A stretch of DNA of 64,000 nucleotides from Streptomyces cellulosae (GTDB lineage Bacteria > Actinomycetota > Actinomycetes > Streptomycetales > Streptomycetaceae). This document shows, piece after piece, positions 8,927-17,924 of this stretch. Position 1 is the first letter of the stretch, and every line of letters starts with the position of its first letter. Under the pieces are notes generated by a model. That model worked only from the letters and a program-made list of their open reading frames with translations, did no database searches and was not told where the DNA came from. The position numbers and the translations under genes are program-made. The DNA lies in the NCBI RefSeq assembly GCF_000721105.1, contig NZ_JOEV01000045.1, forward strand, positions 1-64,000. Direction: 5' to 3'.

Positions 8927-9907
8927 GTGGCTGGATTCAGGATCGGACGCGGCGGCCGGGACAACCGGACCCCCCAAGCGCGACCGCAACAACCCCCGTA
9001 CGGACAGCAGACGCCCCAGGGACCGTCGTACGGCTACCCGCCGGCGCCGCAGCCCCACCCGCGACAGCAGCCCTACGGCCGCGGCGGCAACGGCGGCGGC
9101 AGCCCGTGGCCGCAGACGAACGGCGGCCCGGCAGGCCCGGGCGCCCCCGGAAGCTACGGCGGCCCCGGTGGTTACGGCGGACAGGGCGAGCCGGAGTACT
9201 TCGGTGACGGTGTCGGTGACGGCAACGACCCGTACGCCCCCCAGGGCGGCCCGGACCCGTACGCGGCCAACCAACCCGGGCACACCCAGGCCTTCTCGGT
9301 CGGCGAGGACCCGTACAACCAGAGCGGCACCTACCGCGCGGGCTCGGCCCCGGCCGGTCCGATCGGCCCCCGCCTGCACTGGAAGGACCTGCTGCGGGGG
9401 ATCTTCCTGTCCCCCAACCAGACGTTCCTGCAGATGCGCGACTACACGATGTGGGGCCCCGCCCTCATCGTGACCTTCCTCTACGGCCTGCTCGCGGTCT
9501 TCGGCTTCGACGGCGCCCGCCAGGACGCGATCAACGCGACACTCTCGAACGCTGTCCCCATCGTCCTGGTCACGGCGGTGGCGATGGTGCTGTCCTCCTT
9601 CATCCTGGGCGTGGTGACCCACACCCTGGCCCGCCAGCTCGGCGGCGACGGCGCCTGGCAGCCGACGGTCGGCCTCTCGATGCTGATCATGTCCCTCACG
9701 GACGCGCCCCGCCTGGTCGTCGCGATGTTCCTCGGCGGCGACGCCCCCTTCGTGCAGATCCTGGGCTGGGCCACCTGGCTCGCGGCCGGCGCGCTGCTGA
9801 CCCTGATGGTCTCCAAGTCCCACGACCTGCCGTGGCCGAAGGCGCTGGGCGCGTCAGCGATCCAGCTGATCGCCCTGCTGTCGATCGTGAAGCTGGGCAC
9901 GTTCTAG
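8927..9907 (+). CDS. Yip1-family membrane protein with disordered N-terminus
   Basis: 326 residues from GTG 8927, whose product begins MAGFRIGRGG; an in-frame ATG at 8846 adds an unlikely leader. Residues 1-145 are Gly/Pro/Gln/Tyr-rich with YGQQ and GGPGGYGG type repeats and are surely disordered. Residues about 150-326 begin HWKDLLRGIFLSPNQTF and hold four or five membrane helices typical of the Yip1 (PF04893) fold. Function in bacteria is unknown; a membrane-organising or transport role is only inference. The gene ends before a short tandem repeat and a very strong bidirectional hairpin. Confidence 0.8.
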   Translation: MAGFRIGRGGRDNRTPQARPQQPPYGQQTPQGPSYGYPPAPQPHPRQQPYGRGGNGGGSPWPQTNGGPAGPGAPGSYGGPGGYGGQGEPEYFGDGVGDGNDPYAPQGGPDPYAANQPGHTQAFSVGEDPYNQSGTYRAGSAPAGPIGPRLHWKDLLRGIFLSPNQTFLQMRDYTMWGPALIVTFLYGLLAVFGFDGARQDAINATLSNAVPIVLVTAVAMVLSSFILGVVTHTLARQLGGDGAWQPTVGLSMLIMSLTDAPRLVVAMFLGGDAPFVQILGWATWLAAGALLTLMVSKSHDLPWPKALGASAIQLIALLSIVKLGTF

Positions 9908-9937
9908 GAAGGCAGGCCGTACGCAGTCCGTACGTAC

Positions 9938-9977
9938 GCCGTACGTACGCCGCGTATGCCGTACGTACGCCGCGTAT
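9938..9977. repeat. 20-bp perfect tandem repeat
   Basis: Two perfect copies of GCCGTACGTACGCCGCGTAT, preceded by a partial copy. The motif CGTACGTACG inside is self-complementary. It lies between the Yip1 stop and its terminator. Confidence 0.7.
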
Positions 9978-9985
9978 CCGGTACG

Positions 9986-10027
9986 ACGACGATGGGCTCC
10001 CGGTATCGACCGGGAGCCCATCGTCGT
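9986..10027. terminator. Bidirectional hairpin terminator between convergent genes
   Basis: Perfect 19-bp stem with a 4-nt loop (ATCG at 10005-10008), placed between the Yip1 gene (+) and the hypothetical gene ending at 10095 (-). It is the strongest hairpin noticed in the window. Confidence 0.85.
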
Positions 10028-10094
10028 GACTGCCTGCCGAGAACGTCCCTTGCCGTCCACTCGTCCGTACAGCGGCGCCTTCCGCCTGGACGCA

Positions 10095-10640
10095 TCAACC
10101 ATCAGCAAGGGTCTTGCTGGCCAGGTCAAGGAACTCGCGCTCGGAGCGCCTGTAGTCCCGATAAGCACGATCGTAGTCGGCTCTCCCTGCGCCCAGACCG
10201 TCAGTCAGCGAGCACAGATGGTGATGCGTGAGCACTGCACCAAAACACAGCAACTCGGCTGTCCGAGATACATCTCCAGGGCCATCAACGACCACCTCGC
10301 GTGTCGCCTGCTCGACTGCGTCTAACGCTGCACGGCCGTCTCGCTGCATGGTGCTGATCAATGCCTCACGCTGGGCAGGATCCGAGAATTGATCAACCTC
10401 AGCCATACGCCAAAGTATCTTCGAGAACCCGCTCACGCATGCGATGAGACTCCGATAGGAGTCACGTCGGCGCTGCTGCAGCTCGGCGACACGTCGAGCG
10501 CGCGCCTCAGCTTCCGCCTGGGCACGTGCGGACTCTGCCTGCGCTTGAGCAGACTTTACGTATGCCCGAGAAGTAACCAGGCTGGCGACAATCGCCGTCG
10601 CGGCCGTCAGACCCGCCACCCACAAGCTGCCATCCCCCAT
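10095..10640 (-). CDS. Hypothetical single-span membrane protein with coiled coil; TTA codon
   Basis: 181 residues. A short N-terminal membrane helix (about 6-25) is followed by an Ala/Gln/Glu/Arg-rich stretch (about 28-60) that should form a coiled coil. The remaining helical domain includes FSKILWRMAEV and THHHLCSL. No enzymatic motif is recognised. One leucine codon is TTA (10323-10325 on the top strand), suggesting bldA-dependent translation. It converges on the Yip1 gene and is followed upstream by the phosphoribosyltransferase gene on the same strand, 74 bp away. Function unknown. Confidence 0.65.
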   Translation of the reverse strand: MGDGSLWVAGLTAATAIVASLVTSRAYVKSAQAQAESARAQAEAEARARRVAELQQRRRDSYRSLIACVSGFSKILWRMAEVDQFSDPAQREALISTMQRDGRAALDAVEQATREVVVDGPGDVSRTAELLCFGAVLTHHHLCSLTDGLGAGRADYDRAYRDYRRSEREFLDLASKTLADG

Positions 10641-10714
10641 GCACCCAGTGTTACACCAAGGTTACAGGCACGTCTGCCAAGCCAGCGAAACGACTACCGG
10701 CGAGGGAGGACTGT

Positions 10715-11224
10715 TTACAAGGCTTCCTTGTTCGATCTGGGCACTTCCCCCGACCTGTGTACTGGAGGCAAGACGCTCCACGGGAAGTTGATCCACTGAT
10801 CGGTGCGCTTCCACACGTACTCGCACTTCACCAGCGACTGCGACTTCTCGTAGATCACGGCGCTGCGGACCTCGGCGACGGTGTCGAGGCAGAAGTCGCG
10901 CACCAGCTTGAGTGTCTTGCCGGTGTCGGCGACGTCGTCGGTGATCAGCACCTTCTTCTCGGAGAAGTCGATGACGTTGGGCACGGGCGCGAGCATGACG
11001 GGCATCTCGAGGGTGGTTCCGACGCCCGTGTAGAACTCGACGTTGACGAGGTGGATGTTCTTGCAGTCGAGGGCGTAGGCGAGCCCGCCGGCGACGAACA
11101 CCCCGCCTCGGGCGATGGTGAGCACGATGTCCGGCTCGTACCCGTCGTCGGCGATGATCTGCGCGAGCTCGCGGACGGCGGTGCCGAACGCCTCGTAGCT
11201 CAGGTTCTCCCGTATCTCGCTCAT
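10715..11224 (-). CDS. Type I phosphoribosyltransferase
   Basis: 169 residues with the PRPP-binding signature VLITDDVADTGKTL near residue 92 and the early ARGGVFVAGGLAYAL loop, both standard for type I phosphoribosyltransferases of the purine/xanthine salvage group. The C-terminal hood is divergent, so the base substrate is uncertain. It starts 19 nt after the dcd stop on the same strand, so the two are probably co-transcribed, linking it to nucleotide metabolism. A role in base salvage with PRPP is the most likely function; regulatory PRPP-binding proteins of the same fold cannot be excluded. Confidence 0.85.
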   Translation of the reverse strand: MSEIRENLSYEAFGTAVRELAQIIADDGYEPDIVLTIARGGVFVAGGLAYALDCKNIHLVNVEFYTGVGTTLEMPVMLAPVPNVIDFSEKKVLITDDVADTGKTLKLVRDFCLDTVAEVRSAVIYEKSQSLVKCEYVWKRTDQWINFPWSVLPPVHRSGEVPRSNKEAL

Positions 11225-11243
11225 ATCTCCGCCGCCTGGCCCG

Positions 11244-11819
11244 TCACACCTGGGTCCGATGGAAGTTGAGGAAGGAGCGGGAGGCCGTGGGCCCCCGCTG
11301 CCCCTGGTACCGCGACCCGTACCGCTCGCTCCCGTACGGGAACTCCGCGGGCGAGCTGAGCCGGAACATGCACAGCTGGCCGATCTTCATGCCGGGCCAG
11401 AGCTTGATGGGAAGCGTGGCGAGGTTGGACAGCTCCAGGGTGACATGTCCGGAGAAGCCGGGGTCGATGAACCCGGCGGTGGAGTGGGTGACGAGCCCGA
11501 GCCGCCCGAGGGAACTCTTGCCTTCGAGCCGCGAGGCGAGATCGTCGGGGAGGGTGATGACCTCGTAGGTCGAGGCGAGGACGAACTCCCCGGGGTGGAG
11601 GATGAACGGCTCGTCCCCCTCCGGCTCCACCAGCCGCGTCAGATCGACCTGCTCGACGGAGGGGTCGATGTGCGGGTACCGGTGGTTCTCGAACACCCGG
11701 AAGTACCGATCAAGCCGCACATCGACACTGGACGGCTGCACCATCGATTCGTCGTAGGGATCGATCCGTACCCGTCCGGCGTCGATCTCGGCCCGGATGT
11801 CCTTGTCTGAGAGAAGCAC
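11244..11819 (-). CDS. dcd: dCTP deaminase
   Basis: 191 residues, GTG start, the normal length. Family motifs are complete: LLSDKDIR at the N-terminus, [11 protein letters not shown], the [11 protein letters not shown] motif with the catalytic Arg/Glu region, [19 protein letters not shown], and the C-terminal [12 protein letters not shown] that closes the active site. It deaminates dCTP to dUTP on the route to dTTP. It heads a probable two-gene unit with the phosphoribosyltransferase. Confidence 0.96.
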   Translation of the reverse strand: MLLSDKDIRAEIDAGRVRIDPYDESMVQPSSVDVRLDRYFRVFENHRYPHIDPSVEQVDLTRLVEPEGDEPFILHPGEFVLASTYEVITLPDDLASRLEGKSSLGRLGLVTHSTAGFIDPGFSGHVTLELSNLATLPIKLWPGMKIGQLCMFRLSSPAEFPYGSERYGSRYQGQRGPTASRSFLNFHRTQV

Positions 11820-11971
11820 GTCCCGAGGATACGCAAGGCGCGCGGACCGACCACAATCGGACGGCCCGCGCGCCTGGACGTTCCCGGTTGCCGGCGGTGC
11901 TGGTTCTTCGGTGCTACCGCTTCCATACCACCGCTGTAGTGCCTCGGTGCTGATGCTTCAGTGCTGACACT

Positions 11972-12136
11972 TCAGTGCTGATGCTTCTCCAAGGCGACCG
12001 GCACCACGCTGCGGAGCCGGGCACACCGTGGACACCGGAGGAGCCGACCGGGGCCGAGCCGCTCGGCCTGCTGCATCGGGAACGTAGCGGTACTGAACAC
12101 GTGCCCATCGGCACATCGGACGACGGTGCGCTCCAT
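11972..12136 (-). CDS. Small conserved zinc-ribbon-like protein
   Basis: 54 residues from ATG 12136 (MERTVVRC); an upstream TTG at 12160 would add eight residues. One Cys/His pair (RCADGH) and a CPRC pair (LLRCPRCARLR) could bind a metal as a small zinc ribbon. The protein resembles short Streptomyces hypotheticals found near dcd, recalled from family knowledge rather than searched. Frame and codon bias are actinomycete-like. Function unknown. Confidence 0.55.
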   Translation of the reverse strand: MERTVVRCADGHVFSTATFPMQQAERLGPGRLLRCPRCARLRSVVPVALEKHQH

Positions 12137-12408
12137 CAAGTCCCAGAGTCCCTTCCCCAAGAGCCGCGTCCGGCTACTGCTCGCCTGACGACAAAAGCCA
12201 CATTACGGGATGGACGGGACGGCCCTCCAGGCGGCACCCCAGTCCCGCCCGGACCCTCTCCCACCCCTCCACCGTACGCCCCAACTCCCGCCCCCCGCAG
12301 TCCCGTCCCGCCCCTGAAACGTACTCAGGCCCCACGGCTTCAGCACCGGGGGCCGGACATGAGGTAAAGTAACGTGCGTTCCGACACCGGTCCTGACCGG
12401 CGTCTTAC

Positions 12409-12479
12409 GCGGGTGTAGTTTAATGGTAGAACATCAGCTTCCCAAGCTGAGAGCGCGAGTTCGATTCTCGTCACCCGCT
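12409..12479 (+). tRNA. tRNA-Gly (anticodon CCC)
   Basis: 71 nt folding as a cloverleaf: acceptor GCGGGTG / CACCCGC, D-loop with TTTAATGGTAGA, anticodon stem TCAGC / GCTGA around TTCCCAA, T-loop TTCGATT. The anticodon is CCC. The 3' CCA is not encoded. Its 3' part (12447-12480) is repeated in degenerate form at 25840-25872, making it the likely attachment site of an integrated element. Confidence 0.96.
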
Positions 12480-12486
12480 CTTATCG

Positions 12487-12512
12487 AAGCCCCAGGCCGA
12501 CGCTTGGGGCTT
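12487..12512 (+). terminator. Terminator of tRNA-Gly
   Basis: 8-bp stem AAGCCCCA / TGGGGCTT with a 10-nt loop, followed by GTTTC, starting 8 nt after the tRNA. Confidence 0.75.
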
Positions 12513-12586
12513 GTTTCATTGGGGAGCCGCTGCAGCGTTTTGCGGTACTTCCGCATCCCGAGATGACCGCCAAGGGTCCTCCTGCG

Positions 12587-13030
12587 TCAGAGCGGGAGGT
12601 CGTCGGGGAGGACCCGGAACGCCTTGTAGCGGCCCAACGGGCGTACGGCCCGGAAGTCTCGTCGGTCGAGGGTGAGAATCGCGTCCGTGTCGTAGTCGGC
12701 GGCAAGCGCCACGTTCACCGCGTCGGCGAGGTCGAGGTCCAGCGCGCGGTAGCGGACGCGAACAGACTGGGCGGCGCCCAGGTGGTCCTCAGTGATCTCC
12801 GGCATGACGACACGCCCCCGGCTCATCCAGCGCCGCAGGTCGTCGACCGCGCTGAGGGCAGCCTCCCTGCCGAGCTCACGCGTCGCCACGTGATCCAGTT
12901 CGGCCAGCAGGAGCGGGGACATGATGAGCAGGCCCGCCGCCATGATGGCCTCGTTCGCCGCCTGGTGTTCCGGATGGGCCGAGTCCAGGGCTGCCACAAG
13001 GCCGGACGTATCGGCGATGACAATGATCAC
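12587..13030 (-). CDS. vapC: PIN-domain ribonuclease toxin, VapC-like
   Basis: 147 residues with GTG start overlapping the antitoxin stop by 4 nt. PIN-domain acidic residues are visible: Asp in IADTSGLVAALD near residue 7, Glu in LLLAELDHVATREL near 44, Asp in LDLDLADAVNVALA near 102, and the ending ILTLDRRDFRAVRP. VapC toxins cleave tRNA or rRNA and are neutralised by their VapB. The complete acidic set suggests it can be active. It is the first gene of the proposed island on the tRNA side, where toxin-antitoxin pairs commonly stabilise such elements. Confidence 0.85.
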   Translation of the reverse strand: MIIVIADTSGLVAALDSAHPEHQAANEAIMAAGLLIMSPLLLAELDHVATRELGREAALSAVDDLRRWMSRGRVVMPEITEDHLGAAQSVRVRYRALDLDLADAVNVALAADYDTDAILTLDRRDFRAVRPLGRYKAFRVLPDDLPL

Positions 13031-13293
13031 GCGACAGATCCGGCTCCCGGACCGTTCTCACGCCGGGCGGCCTCGGCGACCGTGTCCCGGACCTCCGACT
13101 TGGACAGCGTGCGCCCCGGCCCCTCGAAGGTGCGGGAGAACAGCGGCTCCTCCCAGACCCGGTTCGCCATGGCTGCGAGGTGGATGCCCTGGCGGATGAT
13201 CTCGGCCTCGCTTACACCCCGGCGCTTGGCGGCTTCCTTGATGATCGCCAGGTCCTCGGGGTCCGCGTAGACATTGGTGCGCTTCATGGACAT
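13027..13293 (-). CDS. vapB: Ribbon-helix-helix antitoxin, VapB-like
   Basis: 88 residues from ATG 13293; ATG 13287 is an alternative. The first 40 residues (MKRTNVYADPEDLAIIKEAAKRRGVSEAEIIRQG) read as a CopG/Arc ribbon-helix-helix DNA-binding domain: short beta strand, helix, turn, helix. The rest should bind the PIN toxin encoded immediately downstream. Such pairs repress their own promoter; two direct GGTACATG repeats overlap the start (separate entry). The call rests on domain order plus the overlap with the PIN gene. Confidence 0.82.
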   Translation of the reverse strand: MSMKRTNVYADPEDLAIIKEAAKRRGVSEAEIIRQGIHLAAMANRVWEEPLFSRTFEGPGRTLSKSEVRDTVAEAARRENGPGAGSVA

Positions 13294-13316
13294 GTACCAA
13301 GAGTAGTCCATGTACC
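13291..13316 (-). promoter_or_regulatory. Direct repeats at the antitoxin start, possible operator
   Basis: Two copies of GGTACATG (13291-13298 and 13309-13316 read on the minus strand) lie 18 bp apart, the first including the ATG. Tandem 8-bp sites of this spacing would suit a ribbon-helix-helix dimer array. No footprint data. Confidence 0.35.
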
Positions 13317-13625
13317 GCATTGATGTATGGGAGCACTTCCCCATGTCCCGTTGCGGAGAGCATCGTGGAGTGCGTACCTCGATCGGGCCTCGTGCGGCGA
13401 GGATCAGCGTGGGCAGTGGCGGCGCCATGATGCCGACCGGACTCGGCCCCTTCTACGCGTCGTGTTCTCTCGGCGGCAATCCAGCGGCCGTAGGCCACGA
13501 AGCCGAGGCGCTGGGTGTCGGGCAGGCGGGTCAGTACGGCGGCTTCCGCCGTGGCCGCCGGCGACTACGTCGATATGAAGTGATCAGCGTCTGTCGGTGG
13601 GCGTCGTCACTCGGCTGAGGGCTGT
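13317..13625. other. Gap without a convincing gene
   Basis: Both strands have open frames but none with a ribosome-binding site and a recognisable product. A minus-strand frame spelling FVAYGRWIAAERTRR around 13460-13510 has protein-like composition but is bounded by a TAG just upstream and could be a decayed gene fragment. Confidence 0.4.
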
Positions 13626-13655
13626 CGCCGGGTTCCGTGGAGCGGGAACCCGGCG
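13626..13655 (-). terminator. Terminator of the large secreted protein gene
   Basis: Perfect 11-bp stem CGCCGGGTTCC / GGAACCCGGCG with an 8-nt loop, just after the stop codon of the minus-strand gene ending at 13667. Confidence 0.75.
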
Positions 13656-13666
13656 GGTCGACGAGG

Positions 13667-16252
13667 TCAGCGGACGTCGACGTAGTCGCCCGAGGCGGTG
13701 GCGGGTGCGGTGGTGGACGTGCCGGCGAAGGTGTAACGCCAGTAGCCGTCCGTCGATGCCTTCGCCGTGGTCTTCAGGGTTCCGGTGCTGCTCGTCGTCA
13801 CCGTCTTCACGGTGGTGTACGTGGACGTCCCCTTCTTGCGGAACTGCAGCTTCACCTTCTGGCCGGCGTAGCCGTGGTAGCCGCCGCGCGTCTCCCAGTC
13901 CGCGCGGGATAGCTTGCCGGTGACGGTGAGGGTCTTACCCTTGGCCACCGGCTCGGGAGCCGCGTTGGCCGTCAGTGTCGCGTCACGCAGGACGGACACG
14001 GACTTGGCGGCGTGCAGGTCGACGTGGCCGATGCCGTCCGCGGACTCGGCCCAGGCGGCCACCTTCCAGGTGCCGGCGAGGGAGTTGCGGCCGAGGGTCC
14101 AGCGCGGCTGGATGTAGGCGAAGTGCGCCTGGCAGGTGGAGGTGGTCGCGCTGACCGTGGTGCAGGTCGCCGGCCAGGTGCCGTAGAGAACGGCGTCGGG
14201 AGTGTCGTACGAACCCTTGTAGAGGTACATGTCTCCGCTCGCGATCCCCGAGGTGTCGGTGGCGGTGAACTTCGCCATGAACTCCTGCAGCGGCGCGTCG
14301 GTCAGCTCCACCCGCTTGCCCCCGTTGACCACGACGTTCGAGATGCGGGTCGCGCCCACCGTCTCGTCGCTCCGGGGCGCCGGGCCGGCGAACGCCCGCA
14401 CGATGGTGCGCCGGAGGATGCCGCCCTGGTCGTCGGCGGCGGTGACGCGCAGCGAGACGAAGGAGGCGGTGGCGGGAACGTCGAGCGTCGCCGAACCGTC
14501 CGCCGCGACGTCCAGGTCCGTCCAGGTGGCGCCGTCGTCCGTGGAGTAGGCGAGCCCGGTGATCCGGGTGTTGGCCGTCGTCGCGTCGGTGGTGCGCGTG
14601 GTCGCGCCCGCCTGCACCCGGACCGGACCGGCGGCCGCGCGGCCGTACCCGTCGAGCCTCGGAACGCTCAACTTGGCGTCGATGAGCGGGAGTTCCCGGC
14701 CCTCCGCGTAACCGGAGCGGAACGTCCACTCGTTGTGTATGTCCGTGGACAGCCGGGAGTACGGGACGCGGCGGTGGACGGTCTGGTCGAGGGTGTACGT
14801 CGCCTGCAGCGACGGCAGGCTGGACGACGTCAGCGAGTGGTACGCGTCGAGGCCGTCGGCCTGGGCGTAGGTAGTGCCGTCGGAGGAGGTCAGCTTGTAC
14901 GAGTACGTCGCACGGCCGTCGATTGCCGTGTGGCCGGCCGAGTCACCGAAAGCGTTCAGCTCGGACAACCGGATCTTCCCGTAGTCCCGTTGCGAACCAC
15001 CCCACTCCGAGCGAAGTGGCTGAAGCGGAGCCGCGCCCAGGGTCTCGCCCGCCCTGGTTCCGGCGGCCAGTGTCCGGTCCGGGAGATTCAGGCTCAGCTC
15101 GCCGGTGCCGTAGGACAGCAGCCGACTGTAAGTGACACCCGGGGTGGCGTACTCGGTGACCGAACCGGCGACGGGCACCGAAGAGCCGATGAACACGCCC
15201 GTCCACTCACCGAAGGACGGAACGCTCTGCAGAGAGGCCGTGGTCCGGGTGCCCGGGGCGCCCACCTTCGTGACGGTCTTCGCCAGGGTCGAGGCACGGA
15301 CCGTCACGACGGGCGAGGCGGGCGCCGTGGTCGTGAAGCTGTGCGTGAGGTCGTAGCGGTAGGGACTCGGCGCGCTCGCCGAGGCGCCCTTCTTGGTGAG
15401 CACCTCGTGCAGGCGCAGCGAGACGCCACTGACGGAGAAGGGAGTGACGTACACCTTGTCGGCCCCCGAACCGGCGAAGCCCGCCAGGTCGCCGCCCGGA
15501 ACACTGATCCACACGGCGGACGCGTCCCGGGTGGCGGTGGTGTCGTCGGTGCGGATGGCGGTCTCCTTGGCCGCGCGCTGGTCGAAGGTGACCGTCTTGG
15601 CGGCCGAACCGACCGAGAAGGTACGGGTGAGCAGGTAGCTGGGCTCCAGCCAGTCGTTGTGCAGCGCGACCGAGAAGTAGTCACCCGGCGGCAGCTTCAC
15701 GGTCGACGAGGCGCCCTCGGTGTCGCTGTTGACGGCGTACGACGTCCAGGTCCTGCGGTCCCAGACGTAGAACAACTTGGATCGGACGTCGGCGTTCGTG
15801 ATGCTCAGCTTGACCGAGTACGTCGACGCGGCGGCGTACGTCGTCGTGGCAAGGTCCCGGGCGTCTTCGGTGCGCGCCGTCGACCGGAGCTTCGCGGTCG
15901 GGCGGTCCACAGCGGACTTCCCGGTCGGCCGCACGGACACCGTGCCGTCCAACGACGAGACGGAGTAGCGTGTCGCGTCGGCGGCGCCTGCCGCGTCCGC
16001 CGTCACCCGGATGTCCCGTCCGTCGATGAGCTCGACGCTCCCGTGGTCCCCCATCTCGGCGCTCCGCCCGGTACGCAATGCCGCGTCCTCCGCCGGGGAA
16101 ACCGTCCCTGTCGTGGCCGGTTCACCGTCCGCCGCCGACGCCGACGCCGTGGGCGTGAGTGTGAGCGTGAGCAGCGTCGAGGCGGTCAGTGCAGCTCCGC
16201 ACAGCCCCGCCGCAGTACGTCTTCGCATCCGCCCCACGCGGAAAATGGACAT
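13667..16252 (-). CDS. Large secreted protein of unknown function
   Basis: 861 residues from ATG 16252, preceded by AAGGGGGG at suitable spacing. A typical Sec signal peptide ([17 protein letters not shown]..., cleavage near ASASA at about residue 40) shows export. The body is Thr/Ser-rich and beta-strand-like with motifs such as [23 protein letters not shown], and a block starting [19 protein letters not shown] that looks like an Ig/sortilin-type beta domain. The last 90 residues ([15 protein letters not shown] ... YWRYTFAG ... GDYVDVR) form the small beta domain common at the C-terminus of Streptomyces exported proteins. No catalytic motif is recognised. It may be a structural or substrate-binding exoprotein. 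Confidence 0.75.
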   Translation of the reverse strand: MSIFRVGRMRRRTAAGLCGAALTASTLLTLTLTPTASASAADGEPATTGTVSPAEDAALRTGRSAEMGDHGSVELIDGRDIRVTADAAGAADATRYSVSSLDGTVSVRPTGKSAVDRPTAKLRSTARTEDARDLATTTYAAASTYSVKLSITNADVRSKLFYVWDRRTWTSYAVNSDTEGASSTVKLPPGDYFSVALHNDWLEPSYLLTRTFSVGSAAKTVTFDQRAAKETAIRTDDTTATRDASAVWISVPGGDLAGFAGSGADKVYVTPFSVSGVSLRLHEVLTKKGASASAPSPYRYDLTHSFTTTAPASPVVTVRASTLAKTVTKVGAPGTRTTASLQSVPSFGEWTGVFIGSSVPVAGSVTEYATPGVTYSRLLSYGTGELSLNLPDRTLAAGTRAGETLGAAPLQPLRSEWGGSQRDYGKIRLSELNAFGDSAGHTAIDGRATYSYKLTSSDGTTYAQADGLDAYHSLTSSSLPSLQATYTLDQTVHRRVPYSRLSTDIHNEWTFRSGYAEGRELPLIDAKLSVPRLDGYGRAAAGPVRVQAGATTRTTDATTANTRITGLAYSTDDGATWTDLDVAADGSATLDVPATASFVSLRVTAADDQGGILRRTIVRAFAGPAPRSDETVGATRISNVVVNGGKRVELTDAPLQEFMAKFTATDTSGIASGDMYLYKGSYDTPDAVLYGTWPATCTTVSATTSTCQAHFAYIQPRWTLGRNSLAGTWKVAAWAESADGIGHVDLHAAKSVSVLRDATLTANAAPEPVAKGKTLTVTGKLSRADWETRGGYHGYAGQKVKLQFRKKGTSTYTTVKTVTTSSTGTLKTTAKASTDGYWRYTFAGTSTTAPATASGDYVDVR

Positions 16253-16582
16253 CAGTTGCCCCCCTTGACTGTTTCCCCTGAGAACCGCTCCCGGCGTATC
16301 CGCCACAGAAGACGATCAGCTTCACTGTAAGGGGCGGTACTGACATCGCCGAGCGGATCGCCAACCAAGCCTGGCCTCGCGTCCCACTGCCTTGCGTGAG
16401 GGGTTGGAGGTCCGGCGCCGGGCCCCGGCCCTCACGCGCCTGCGGGCCACGGCGGCAGACGGTGCCTTCGCCCTGGATGTCTTCGAGGAGAAGGCGAACT
16501 ACCGTCGGTGGATGCCGAACAGTTCGGAGGGGACCAGGCGGCAGCCGCCCCGCTCATCGCCTTCCCGTGCGGCTCGCTCCGC

Positions 16583-16598
16583 TCACCGCGCGCGGTGA
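16583..16598. terminator. Palindrome after hydrolase gene
   Basis: TCACCGCGCGCGGTGA is a perfect 16-bp palindrome 14 nt beyond the stop codon of the minus-strand hydrolase. It could act as a terminator, but the stem is short. Confidence 0.4.
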
Positions 16599-16611
16599 TC
16601 CGCCCGGCTCG

Positions 16612-17505
16612 TCAGACACCGGCGGCTTGCTCCACTGCGTAGATGAACTCAGGAACCCGGCTGTTGAAGACTTTCACGGGTATGCCGTGTCCGGCACCGG
16701 GCACGATCTCGGTGCTTACGTTCCGGATGAGGCGGCGAGCACGGGCCTCTGCGCGGCGGGAGTCCAGGACACGGTCGGCACCGCCCAGCAGAACGAGGGT
16801 GGGCGCAGCGATCGAGCGCAACGCGTCATCGCTCATGCGCTGCGGTTGCGGCAGCCTGATCCGGAAGCCGCGTATCGCATCCAGTGCCAGCCGCGTTCCC
16901 GCTTCTGCCTCCGCCGAGTTGACTCCCGTGTCACCGATGAGGTTGGTGAACCAGCGGCGTTGAAAGCTCTCGGAGCCGCTCAGGAAGCCTGCGATGGCAC
17001 CCAGGAGGAAGCCCGGCTTGAGTGGGACCAGGGCCCGGGGCGGTTCGTACACGGTGACCGAGGCGATCCGCCCTGGCGCGCGTACGGCATGCTGAAGCGC
17101 CACGTAGCCGCCGTACGAGTGCCCGATCAGGTGGAGGCGTTCCAGGCCCAGTCCCTCGAGGGTCTCCTCCAGCCAGGCGGCCGTGTCGTCGGCACTGTCT
17201 ATCGGAAGCTTCTGCGAGCTGTGTCCGGGCTCGCCCACGCGGTCGATGGCCAGCACGGAGCGGCCTCCCTGGGCCAGTGCCACGACATGCGGAGCCCACT
17301 CGGCAGGCGTCGCGTTCTGCCCGTGCAGCAGCACGACGGGTATCCGCTCACCGGCACCGTAGGTATGGACCCGAGTTTTTCCGAAACGGGTCATGACGTC
17401 CCGTTCCTCTCGCGGCTCGGGCCAGTACGCCATTGCCCGGTCATAGGCAGCCAGGACTCGCGTCTGAGCCGCATCATCGGTGAAAGAGCTGATCCCTGTA
17501 GCCAT
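16612..17505 (-). CDS. Alpha/beta-fold hydrolase
   Basis: 297 residues from ATG 17503-17505, with GGGGGAGG 6 nt upstream. The fold is clear: LLHGQNATPAEW (oxyanion loop), DRVGEPGHSSQ, nucleophile elbow GHSYGGYV near residue 140, the acid in LLGGADRVLD and the catalytic His in GAGHGIP. A cap region lies at about 165-215. It resembles cytoplasmic esterases or haloperoxidase-like hydrolases; the substrate cannot be assigned. It stands alone, with its promoter in the 17506-17924 gap. Confidence 0.85.
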   Translation of the reverse strand: MATGISSFTDDAAQTRVLAAYDRAMAYWPEPREERDVMTRFGKTRVHTYGAGERIPVVLLHGQNATPAEWAPHVVALAQGGRSVLAIDRVGEPGHSSQKLPIDSADDTAAWLEETLEGLGLERLHLIGHSYGGYVALQHAVRAPGRIASVTVYEPPRALVPLKPGFLLGAIAGFLSGSESFQRRWFTNLIGDTGVNSAEAEAGTRLALDAIRGFRIRLPQPQRMSDDALRSIAAPTLVLLGGADRVLDSRRAEARARRLIRNVSTEIVPGAGHGIPVKVFNSRVPEFIYAVEQAAGV

Positions 17506-17924
17506 GGTTCGCCTCCCCCTTGTACGACGGCCCTTGTGACCCCCGCAGACCTGATTTTCGCAGGGGGGCGAGGAGAAGGTTCGGCGGGGCACAGAGTCGA
17601 ACTCTCTTAGTCCATACAGCAGTTGCCCCGGAATGATCATGATCAGGGCAGGTGCGACAGCGCTGTGATGACGTCGTCACGAGACGGCCCTCGCGGGTTG
17701 CTCTGGTCGGCGACATGCCCCGATGGCGTGGTCCAGGCCGGTGGGGGTGTGCGAGACACACGCGTCGCCCGATCGGTTGGCGCACCCGCCGTCGTGGCTG
17801 TCTCAGCTTCGGAAGTGCGGCGACAGCGGTTTCGCGTTGGCCCCGACGTCGTAGCGGGGTACTCCCGATAGAGGAGAGCCTGTCATCCTGCATGCGGATG
17901 CGCGGGTATCCCAGCGTGAGCACC
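17506..17924. other. 419-bp gap between divergent genes
   Basis: This stretch separates the hydrolase (-) from the membrane protein (+) and should hold both promoters. No further gene with a start signal and a recognisable product is seen. Confidence 0.5.

Noticed and set aside
13317..13660. Minus-strand fragment reading FVAYGRWIAAER
   Set aside because: Interrupted by a stop codon and no family recognised; could be coincidence in GC-rich DNA.
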